Assembly: GCA_036927565.1 (NCBI GenBank) | Contig: JAYESD010000001.1 | Location: 2,046,001 to 2,110,000, forward strand | Direction of reading: 5' to 3' | Length of the DNA stretch: 64,000 bases | DNA from: Tuctoria greenei | Taxonomy: Eukaryota > Streptophyta > Magnoliopsida > Poales > Poaceae | Shown here: piece by piece, positions 46,310-55,660 of the stretch | Position numbering within the stretch: position 1 is the stretch's first letter | Layout: every line of letters begins with the position of its first letter | Program-made: the position numbers and the translations under genes | Notes under the pieces: model-generated | The model's input: the letters and a program-made list of their open reading frames with translations, nothing else | Told to the model about the DNA's origin: nothing | Database searches by the model: none

Positions 46310-47213
46310 ACTCTCAACACAAGTACGTATGGGCCGGTTCCGGAGTAGGTAAAAGGGTACTCCGAGAAAATGAACTATAGGACTCTGAGAACTCCGCAAA
46401 GTTAGACCCCCTTTAGAGTTTTGAAGTTAGAGTGTTTGACAACATTTTTTCTGCTCTTCCCGAAGTTTAGCGCTCTAAGAAAGTAGTCAGCATAGCTACC
46501 TGGTTGAGCATAGTTTCCGGTCTTCATTCACGGCAGAGGAGCCGTCTCCACCCCCAATTGAACGTCCCTTCTGGTAGAGACGATCGCGCGACCATTTGGA
46601 TGCCCCTCGAGTCACCCGTTTCTGTGCAGCTCTGCTCCCTACCACGAACATCCCTGACGCCGAGGATGAGGCGGGTGCTCTCAGCTCTCTGCCTCTGCTC
46701 CTGTCTCTGCCGCTGCCGTGTGCCGTGCCGCTTCGCCTTTGGGTGGTCCGAGCACCGCACACGGTCCCTGCACGACTGGCGCACACTCCATGTGGATGTA
46801 ATTAGATAGTACTAGCGTTTTTTTATCGGTAAACAACTTGTAAAACTCTGTTTTCGCAATGACAAAATTCCAGGTGTCACCGTACGTAGTTCGTGCGCGC
46901 GTGCGATGCGGGGCACGGAGTCCTTTGCTAGCCTGGCATTTAGGTCTGGTGAGTGGTGATTATCGGTAGGACTGATCGAGGCCAGCCCATGAACAATACG
47001 TACTACAACAACATCGCTGTCCAGAGCCCAAGTGCTACTACTGCTCAACCACACAACACCCATGTCAGTTCTTCTGACGAGCTGATTAAACGTGATTACG
47101 TGAAAGCCTTGGCCGATTCACGGCAGTGTCACCCCAGGCCAACGTTATTATAAGAAAGCTCCTGCTCCAAATTACACATGAAAACGAGTATATATGTGCA
47201 CTACGCTCTCCAG

Positions 47214-49376
47214 TTAGAGACGATGACAACGCGTCCAGATGTATGACAAGTGAGCACCAGAGCAAGCAGTCCAAGTCCCGCCACCTCCTAGTAACGGTAG
47301 AAGCTCACAAGGATCTCTCGTATCCAGTAGGCGACAACCCTTGTTGAAAACCACAGTCGCTTTTCGGAGGTGCGGAGCACTCGAGAGCAGCAACTGCACC
47401 AGCTGGATTTCGCAGTTGGTTCCTGCCAATCCCGTGAACTCTAGTGTCCGAAGGCTGGCCAGCAACGGGATCTCTTGTGATTCCAAATGGTCAGGATGAT
47501 CTTCACATGAGAAAACCAATGGTGGATCATCGCGTTCCTTGAGCATGACCCAAAGAATACTTGTGAGGATTCAGTGTGTAACACATGCAGGAAAAAAAAC
47601 AGGTATATGAAAATATATTAATCATATCTGCTTATTTGTCCTTACCAAACACAAGGAGTAGGTCATGTGTAGGCGCAGGCGTCTGATATTGCTGCATTCT
47701 TTGAGCAAGGTTATGACACTATTTCCAAGGGAATGCAACTCGAATGAAAAAGGACGGACCGTCAAATATGTCACATGTGGAAGCTTTGGTATCCTGTCTT
47801 TGATTATGTCGATCTTTTGTTTCTTTATCTAGTCACAGATAATGAATCAAAATAAACAAGTAAATTATTAAGAGGTATCCAATGCATAAGAGAAAATGTT
47901 TTCTTAATGAAAAAAATCAATCTTTAAGAGGGCGTACAAAACGAAATCAAGCAAGCATATGTACAAATTCATGTCCAGCAATCGAACAAATATATATATG
48001 ATTTCAACGCAACAATTGTTTGCTAGGAATATGGTAATCACATTAAATTATACTATAGATAAGAAAAGTTACAAGTACAAAGGGAAGGGACTTGTTCCAT
48101 AACCATAAAGCATTTGAAAAATATCAAACAAGTCAGAGTTATATGCATGTTTTTTTTTTCATAGATAATAACAAAAGAGGTAAGATTTTATCTTGAAGTT
48201 TGGAACGTGTAAAAAACAGTACTGTATTTGATTTCGAGAAAATTTACAACTTGCACGGAATATATATACCTGTTCAAGATGAAGACCCACGTTCAAGCAT
48301 TTGAGTGACGTACAATTCTGGAGGAGTCGAATGACATTTTCGTTCATATCTTCATCATAGTCATACTCAACATGTGAGATCAACTCGACCTTGAGGCTCC
48401 GCACGCCCGGCATCTCGTCCTTGATGTGAATATATTCGGGTGGGCAATCCGCGTCCAAGCTGAGTCTCGCTAGGTTGGGGGCGGAGATCGTGAGCTCTTC
48501 TAGATTCAGACAGTCTTTTATTCTGAGAGCTTGGAGGCTTGGAGTTTTCAGTGTAAGATTAAAGAGGTCACGCATCTTCTCTATCGATAGCTCCAAGAGC
48601 AAGGATGTCTCAATCTCAATGAGCAGCCTGTCGTCGTTTATCCCTCTATTGGAGTTGGATGGTGAAAGCCTAATGTTACTCAGGCTAAGCCTCCGCAGGC
48701 GCGGGCAGCACGCCGGAGACAGAAGACGGACGAGGAGGGGAAAGTTGCCATCCGCAAGGATCCCGCGTTCGAGCGAGAGATCCGCGAGTGAGGCGAACAC
48801 TGCCGAGGAAGGCATCTGGACCACTGCATGGCCTAACGCCAGACGCATGGTTTCCATCTTTGCCGAGCTCGGAAGATCGTGGAGAGTCATGGAACGGGTG
48901 GTGATCTCACTGTAGACAGATCTACGGACGGTTTTGGGCACCTCGAGCTCTAGGTCGAGAGACTTGACCTCGTGCATGACAGCGTACCAGATCCAATCTT
49001 GCAACGCGCTAACAGACGGCGACACGATTCGTTCGGCGTCGTGTTTCCTCGTGCCGTTGAGATTGAGCGAGACGGCCAGGTTCTGGATGGCGGGCTCCGT
49101 CTGGGCAGCACGAAGGGCTAGAGCGTTTCCAACAAAGGAGACGAACCTCCCGGCGTCCCTGGCCGGCCTGAACTCCGGCCAGGACTCGGAGGCGAACCGG
49201 AGGTCCGGGACGCGCGTCCAGAGACCGCGCCAGCGCCGCGAGAGCAAGCCCGTGGTCACGGCGTCCCTCGCGTCCGGCAGCTGCTCCAGGATGCGCACCA
49301 GCACGTCGTCGCCGAGGGCGCTGATCAGGTCCACGTCGTCGCCATCGGCAGAGGAGCTGGACGGAGTGTAACATCC
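47214..49376 (-). CDS. F-box/LRR/FBD protein, 5' end replaced by a gypsy LTR
   Basis: Plant F-box/FBD proteins are probable substrate adaptors of SCF ubiquitin ligases. Minus-strand exons: exon 1 to 48270 (donor GTATAT), exon 2 47813-47646, exon 3 47537-47214, all in phase 0. Exon 1 has the F-box (DLISALGDDVLVRILEQLPD, then LLSRRWRGLW) and leucine-rich segments (LADLSLERGILADGNF, LEELTISAPNLARLSLDAD). Exon 2 continues the LRR (IPKLPHVTYLTVRPFSF). Exon 3 has the FBD-type end (LASLRTLEFTGLAGTNCEIQ). The native start is missing: the LTR begins at 49377 just before TPSSSSADGDD. The frame is open into the LTR to an ATG at 49451, so a chimeric 557-residue product is possible. The exon 3 acceptor (CTCAAG) is the least certain site. 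Confidence 0.8.
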
Positions 49377-52300
49377 ATATTTTATGTACAAAAATTTGCT
49401 CAAACCCTTGATCATTGTAGCATGCATTTTTGGGTGAATTTTGATGTTCAAACGAGTAGCAAACGTTCAAATTTGAATTTGAATTCAAACCAAAGAAGAG
49501 AAATGAAATAGAAAAAGAAAAGGAATTAAACCCCCCGTGGGCCGAATTTCCCTCCCCTGGCCCAATTCCCCTCCCCTCTCCCGCCGGCCCAGCCGAATCT
49601 CCCCTCTCTCCCTCTCTCTGTCGGGCGGGGCCCGCCTGTCATCATCTCCAGGGCGCAACCGTCGCCTCCTCTCTTCTCGCGTCGCGCGTGCAACCGCCAC
49701 CCCGCGCCCACTTCTTCCCCCTCCCTCGGAACCACTCTCCCGCTCCACCTTCGGCCGAGTGCCACAACCGCACACCCCCCCTACACGCTTAAGAGGAGCC
49801 GGCGCCCCATTTTTCCCCCTCACCTGAGCCTCCCCGGAACCCTAGACCTTCATCGTCGGTGAGTCACCTCGGCGCTCGCGTTCCCGTCGCCGTAGCCCCC
49901 CTCCTCCCCATTTTCTTGACCTGACGTGATCGCCGCTTCACCAAGGACACGTTGGACGTGTTGGCTTGGGTAGATCACCACTGCATCGGCATCTTCGTCG
50001 AACTCCGGCGAGCTCACCCGCCTCCGGCCGTCGCCGACGCTCTCCACTCTTCCCCAAGTCCAATCAAGCCCTCCGGTGAGCTCCCTCGATCTCCCCCTTC
50101 ATTTCCATGCGCTTAAATCCGTGAATTGTGCACTATTTCGTGTTATCGGGTTAGCCCCGGCGACCTCGCCGCCGTGCGACGCCGCGCAGGGCGCTGGCGC
50201 CGGCCGAGGGTCGATGTGGCCGCTTCCCTGCCGTCCATTTCCGGCCAACGGCCACGATTAGAAGATCATAACGTTTCGGTTAATAAAATCCCAGCCATCC
50301 ATTTAAGATCCTACGGCCCACGTTTGAATCTCTTTTCCCGCCGCCTGATTTGCACCCAGGCCCCTGGAAACTTAGTTGCTACCCCCTGTGCTTCTCGGTA
50401 ATTCGAATCTAGCCCCCAGAATTCACAGACTAGCCCCTGGAACCCTAAAAATTGATTTTAATCATTTAATTAAGCATTCTAACCCCTGTTATTTTGTAGA
50501 ATAATGTATTTAGCCCTTGTACAATGTAGAAAACTATTTATTTAGCCCCTGGACTTTTATTTATTTGCTGAATAGGGTTTTTAATGGTATTTGAGGTGTA
50601 GAAATTAGATAAAAATGGTAATTAAGTGTAGGAATGTTATGAAAAATTGTTATAAACTATTTTATGCTATGAATTAATTGTAGTGTTCAGATAAAATATA
50701 TTTGGTCCCTGGAATATTTATTATAAAGGTTTTAAAATACATTTTTGCTATAGAAAATTCAATAAAAATGGTTTTAGGCTATAACAAAATCCCAAAATTG
50801 TAGGAAAAATATAAAATGCATACTTTGGCCATGATAAATGATAAATACCCCGTAAGGACGCATTAGTGTAGGATTTTGTGCTTATGTGTATGTGTGATGT
50901 ATTGTTTTGCGTGCCTTTACTTATTTAGCTTTATTCTATTCTTGTCATGCTTGGGCATATGTATAGAGTCGTATTACGACCCTAATCTTAACCTCCAAGA
51001 CCAGGACTTCGATAGCACTCAAGTCTTCAACGAAGGCAAGTGCCATTGACCATCTTGTACCTATTTTAGGAATTTAGCTAGTTGCATGCTAATTAATTTG
51101 ATGTCCTACTTCATGTTTACATGCCCTGTTCCATATAATTCCTTGTTACCTGAAATGGGTTGGGAAGTAGATAGGCTTTATTTATGCTTAGCCATGCTTA
51201 GATGTTGGGATTGGGATTTCATACAAATGTTCTATGCTCAAATTTATGGTTACTTTAATTTGGTGATGAATATACATAATGTTAGTGGATAGGAATCTGG
51301 TGGTTGGTTAGTTTTGGTATGGTGCATTTTGCACGAGACCCGGGATTGGGGTTTGTTACCACTGGATTCTAAGGACCGGTTTATAGAGGAAGCCACTAAG
51401 CTTTATAGTACCACCACGAGACTGAGATGGGGCAGCTTGGTCAATTAATTAGGTTTCTCCCGATGAACTGCTAGTGGTTGGATGGTGCGGGGAATGAGGC
51501 GGGTGATCTGCTCTTGGAACCGCAAGGCTCAAGAGGGGGCTCTGGGGCGGAGGGTTACTCCGAGAATCCTCAGTGGTGGAAACCTTAGAGGGCTAGCACT
51601 AATCGGGAGTACCTTTGTAAAGACCATGTTGTGATCTCCTGGCCTCACACCAAAGGAAGTGTGTAATGTGGTTAGCTACCACGGGCATTCAGGGAGGTTC
51701 ACTTAGTCCACCTGGCAACAGGGGATGAAATCACTGCTTGTGGGGAAAGGGTACACTCTCTGCAGAGATTTGGTAAAACTGTCATGACAGCCGTGCTCAC
51801 GGACAAGAGCGGCTTGGGGCCAGTTCATAATTAGTCTATGGTTGGGAAATTATGGATCATTATGGTTCAAGTACTTTCATTATCATTAATCATGTGTTGA
51901 ATATTTATTGAATTATGATATTGATAATTGGAAGCTAAGGATAGGTTCTAAGCATAGTGCTAAGCCATATTTGGCCTTTCCTTGCTTTAGCCATTCATGT
52001 CATCTCTTCCCGCACTTGCTGAGTACTCTATGTACTCAAGCGTTTAATTCTCCTTTAGAATATGAAGAGGAAGAGGCGGCACCAGAAGACTTCTACGTCA
52101 ATCCGGAGGACTTGGTCTAGGCTGGCGACCTCACGCGCAACGGCTGCCTGTGGAGTTGGAGCTGCTCTTACCTATTAGCCTTCTGCTGTAGTTTGAACTT
52201 TGTTAACCTTGTTGTTGATGTAAATATTTGTGGTGTGTATTTGTAGACCTTCGGGTCGTACTGTAAGACTATTTATGTATTCGAACATGGCAATGTATGA

Positions 52301-52392
52301 TATTTCACTTTCGTCGACGCATGTACGATTCAACTGATCCTGGCGTACATGTGATTAGCGTCTGTTCATCTTTATGATGACCGGGCGTGACA
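49377..52392 (+). repeat. 5' LTR of the long-LTR gypsy element (about 3.0 kb)
   Basis: It starts TGTAACATCC and ends GGGCGTGACA, so the terminal TGTAAC and (minus) TGTCAC are inverted. The LTR has no coding region; 50400-50900 is AT-rich with repeated TAGCCCCTGG phrases and 51400-51800 is GC-richer. The left junction is in codon ~-1 of the F-box exon. Confidence 0.85.
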
Positions 52393-52395
52393 AAG

Positions 52396-52408
52396 TGGTA
52401 TCAGAGCC
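52396..52408 (+). other. Primer-binding site (initiator tRNA-Met)
   Basis: TGGTATCAGAGCC, complementary to the 3' end of initiator tRNA-Met, lies 3 bp after the LTR. Confidence 0.9.
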
Positions 52409-52606
52409 GTGTTGCCCGTAGGACGCAAGCCTAGTTAGAAATGGCCGAAAATTAAGGACTATACTATTTTCTTATGAAATAGTATTTCCAAAATTTTGTG
52501 CTCTCTATCTCAAACCTTGTGCTTCTTATCTTGCTATGCTATTTGCTTTATTCTAATTTAATTTATGGATTATTAATATCACTCTCTTCTTTTCAAATGT
52601 TTGTAG

Positions 52607-53008
52607 ATGGCGCGAACCAAGCAGACGGCTCGTAAGTCGACTGGGGGTCGTGTTCCACGCCACGCCCTAGCCAGTCGCTCTGCACCTTACACCCCCAGGC
52701 GGGAGACGACACTGTTCTCCACTGGGAGTGCTGCTTCGAGGATGCGTGTCCGTCTTCGCTCTCTTCTTCGAGCTGCGGGGTACCGTGAGTACCGTGTTCG
52801 TCTGGTCTACCACACTACTAGGGTCTTTGCACCCTACACTGGTGGACTAGATTGGAGTTCTCAGCTGGCCGTCTACTACGACTCGGAGCTGCTGCACTCT
52901 CACTTCTCTCCGGCTTGGAGGAGCTCCCAGCGTGCGGCTGAGGAGGACGCCACGTGGGAGGCGACTACCTACTGGAGCCACGCCCACAGGTTCCTTCTTG
53001 GGTTCCTT
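52607..53008 (+). CDS. Retrotransposon ORF with a histone H3 N-terminal tail mimic (truncated)
   Basis: The ATG at 52607 is ~200 bp after the primer site and opens MARTKQTARKSTGG. The first 13 residues after Met equal histone H3 1-13, including K4, R8, K9, S10 and T11; 17 of the first 21 match (K14 is R, A15 is V, K18 is H, Q19 is A). The ~110 residues that follow are not histone fold: basic and aromatic (RMRVRLRSLLRAAGYREYRV, then YTGGLDWSSQLAVYYDSELL). About 126 residues are element-derived; the frame then reads antisense copia DNA to 53062. By position it could be the extra ORF ahead of gag of RIRE3/RIRE8-like elements, or the gag N-terminus. The function is unknown; the mimic could bind readers or writers of H3K4/K9. 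Confidence 0.8.
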
Positions 53009-53440
53009 CTTGCCAATAGAAGCAATGTCAAGAGCATTTATTTCTTCAATAAGAACATTTAAACGCGAGAACATCTCATTGACATTTTCATGAGGTAGCA
53101 TCTTAAATTCATCATATTTGGCTTTAAGCATGTGATATTTTAATTCCTTGACACGAGAAGATCCCTCATGAATTTCTATTAAGCAAACCCAAATTTCACA
53201 AGCTTTTTCCTTGCTAGCAATCCTAGAAAACACATCTTGACTAATACATTCATAGATTGCATTCCTAGCTTTAGCATCCCATTTAAGTTGATCACCAACA
53301 TAATTATGTTCTCCAAACCCCGCGTGGGTCGCTTCCCATACTTCGGGAGCAATAGCCTCAAGGTAAGTGCACATGCGTGCTTTCCAATAGGCAAAGTTCT
53401 TGCCCTCGAAGATAGGAACCGAACCCCCAACCTTGGCCAT
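53009..53440 (-). pseudogene. gag N-terminus of the antisense copia fragment
   Basis: It starts MAKVGGSVPIFEGKNFAYWK and stays open for about 144 codons, nearly identical to the E copy at 61086. The open frame continues into antisense gypsy sequence to 52847 but has lost the C-terminal Gag. Confidence 0.85.
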
Positions 53441-53500
53441 TTTAGCTCTCTAGCGGTGAAGCTAGAATGATCCTATGAGCAACCTTGCTCTGATACCAAT

Positions 53501-54901
53501 TGTAAGGACCGAATGCCCAAGAGGGGGGGTGAATTGGGCTTTCTTCGAAAAATTCTAAGCAACTGAAACTTAATTTCTAAAGCCCAATTCCCTACGTGAC
53601 TAACTATGCATTCTAGTAGATAGAAACTTTGCAGAATATAAATGCATAAAATAAAAGGAATGAGAGGGATGCAAACTCCCGAGGAGACGAGGATTTATCC
53701 CGTGGTTCGGCAAGATCGTGAAGATCTTCCTACATCCACGTTGTGACACCCACCAAACGGTTTTGCCACACCCACGTCACCGAGACGAGGGGTCTTCACT
53801 ATTCCTCTCCGTTCGCCTCCTTGGCAAGGTGGAGCTCAATCCTTGTACAACTTCGACCTTCCGGGCTTCCACACACGCCTTGGCAAGCTGCGGAAGTCTT
53901 CTCACGATTACAACACCAAGGGCACTCCCTTGAGGCTCTCACACTAACCTAGAGAGTCCACTCACCCAGAATGGTGGCACACAAGCTCTCTCTCTAGCTA
54001 GTTCTAGCCTAAACCTTGGTGTAGAGATGATCAAAATGGTGTGGAAGTGATTGCTCTTGGCCTTGAACACTTGTGGATGTGTTGGTAGCTTCAGGTGATC
54101 AAGACTTGACGAAATGACAGGGTTAGGGGGTATTTATAGTCAGCCTCCCCGAAATAGCCGTTGGAAAAGTAGGCTGACAGAACTTTACTGTGCACACCGG
54201 ATGATCCGATGTCTCTCCTTTAGTTATCATCAGTCTAATTACTTTGGCTGACATCATCGTGTCAGATATGACCGTTGTTAGACCGATGTTGCCCCTGTCT
54301 TCTCATCGGATGATCCGATGGTTCTTCCTCCAGAATTTGCTTAATCTTGATGCTTACTGGAGTGATCGACCGATGTGTGTAAGTCTGCACATCGGATGAT
54401 CCGGTGCTTGACTTGGTCCAATGGTATTGCAAACTGTACTGATGGACCGATGTCACTGAGCCATTCACATCGGATGATCCGGTGAGTACATTTGTCTGAG
54501 GTCTTCTTCTTCAGCTGAATCAACTCGACCGATGTGTACATTTCTGAAATCATTGGTTGATCCGGTGAGTTGATTTTGTTTGCTTCGAGTTGTTTTGAGT
54601 GAATCTTTTGTGTCTTGCTCAGATGACCTCTTAGACATTTGTTCCACAAGTCTCTCTGATGATTTTCAAGCATTGTATGTTGTCAACTTATGGTTGAGTG
54701 ACTTAGACCTAAGAGCTTTCACTTCTTGTCTTTATCTCATCGATTTGATCTCAAAAGTTGATTGTATATGGGTCTCCAATGACATATTCGTTTCATTTTA
54801 TGAGTGATTATGCGGAGCTTGCATTCACAAATTCATTAGTAAAGTTCAATGGTTGTCATTAATCACCGAAACCGTACATCATGGGGGCCTAGATGCTTTC
54901 A
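53501..54901 (-). repeat. 5' LTR of the antisense copia fragment
   Basis: 1401 bp, TGAAAGCATC to CCTTACA on the minus strand. It carries the same repeated CCGGATCATCCG-type motif as the E LTR (plus-strand copies near 54198, 54305, 54390, 54465 and 54550). Confidence 0.9.
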
Positions 54902-54902
54902 A

Positions 54903-54946
54903 GTGTCAGAACTGACACCGGTCTTTGTGGGACGGAAGGAGTATGA
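54903..54946. mobile_element. Truncated Stowaway-like MITE end
   Basis: The minus strand reads ACTCCTTCCGTCCCACAAAG next to a TA at its outer border, a Stowaway terminal repeat. The rest is cut by the copia LTR at 54901. Confidence 0.5.
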
Positions 54947-54949
54947 CGC

Positions 54950-55452
54950 GTCCAGTTGTATGACAAGTAAGCATCATCAGGGCAAGCAGTCCATGTCCCA
55001 TCACCATCAAGTAACGGCAGAAGCTCAGAAGCATCTCTCGTGTCCAGTACGCGAAAGTCCTTTGTCAAAACCCACATTCGCCTTTCGGAACTGTGGGGCA
55101 CTCGAGAGCACCAACTGCACTAGCTGGAGTTCGCACTTGGTTCCTGCCAACCCCGTGAACTCTACTGTCTCGAAATGAGCTAATAACGGGATCTCTTGTG
55201 ATTCCAAGTGGTCAGGATGATCTTTGCAGGAGAAAACTTGTTGTGGAACCACTACGCTGTCGCGCTTGAACTTGGTCTCGAGCTTGAAAAAGGACACATG
55301 CAAGGATTCAGTGTGACACATACAGGAAAAAACAAAACACAACAACCATTCTCTCTTCGATTCAAATTTCGTATCGAGTTCTTACCAGATAATAAATGTC
55401 ATAATTCATGTGTAGGCAGAGACTTCTGAGATTGCTGCATTCTTTGAGCTGT
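54950..55452 (-). pseudogene. Second F-box/FBD gene, broken: parts of exons 2 and 3
   Basis: The minus strand holds the 3' half of an LRR exon (55452-55386: QLKECSNLRSLCLHMNY, donor GTAAGA). It is followed by an FBD exon (from about 55280 down: VFSCKDHPDHLESQEIPLLA, EFTGLAGTKCELQLVQ) matching exons 2 and 3 of the gene at 47214-49376. A frameshift near 55060 separates FDKG from LDTRDASELLPLL. Copia F interrupts the upstream exon at 55453. It is a tandem paralogue destroyed by transposons. Confidence 0.8.
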
Positions 55453-55653
55453 TGAATGGCGCAAGGCAATTGCCCTCTTGGGGCTGAACTTCTTTATATA
55501 GTGGTATACAGCAGGTTACATATGAAAGGCAATATCACATGCCAAAAATAGTGCCGACGCAATCCTAGGAATTAAATCAAGCATTCCTAATATAGCTGAT
55601 CATATCCTATTCAGAATATAGCATTCCTAATATAGATGACTTTCTATGTTTCA
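55453..55653 (-). repeat. 3' LTR of the Ale-like copia element
   Basis: On the minus strand it starts TGAAACATAG directly after the polypurine tract GAGGGGGGG and ends CGCCATTCA (201 bp). A CTATATAAAG TATA box is at about 55503-55494. Confidence 0.75.
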
Positions 55654-55660
55654 CCCCCCC

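Larger units (their letters stand above)
44610..47213. other. Intergenic region between SAUR and the F-box gene
   Basis: No gene recognised apart from two Stowaway-like MITEs. Open frames at 46500-46810 on both strands have no recognisable domain. Confidence 0.5.
49377..53008 (+). mobile_element. Long-LTR Ty3/gypsy element, 5' part only
   Basis: A complete 5' LTR, primer site and the start of the internal region with an H3-tail-like ORF, then truncated at an antisense copia fragment. A 3-kb LTR, a tRNA-Met primer site and an extra ORF ahead of gag fit the RIRE3/RIRE8-like chromovirus group of grasses, known from memory to carry an 'orf0'. No pol is left to confirm the lineage. The junction near 52990-53008 has a repeated TTCCTTCTTG filler. 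Confidence 0.75.
53009..54901 (-). mobile_element. SIRE-like Ty1/copia fragment: 5' LTR and start of gag
   Basis: The minus strand matches 59657-61500 of the copia E element: LTR 54901-53501, primer site 53497-53485, gag from 53440. It is cut at the gag codon for ...DIAS(I/L)GK near 53008, joining the gypsy ORF. The rest is deleted. Confidence 0.9.

Noticed and set aside
46496..46809. Overlapping ~100-codon ORFs on both strands
   Set aside because: No recognisable domain, no start context or exon structure; probably chance frames in GC-rich DNA.
48475..49371. Plus-strand ORFs of about 145 codons
   Set aside because: Shadows of the F-box exon on the opposite strand.
52607..53062. A histone H3 gene
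   Set aside because: Only the first ~21 residues match H3; no histone fold follows, and the ORF lies directly behind an LTR and primer-binding site.
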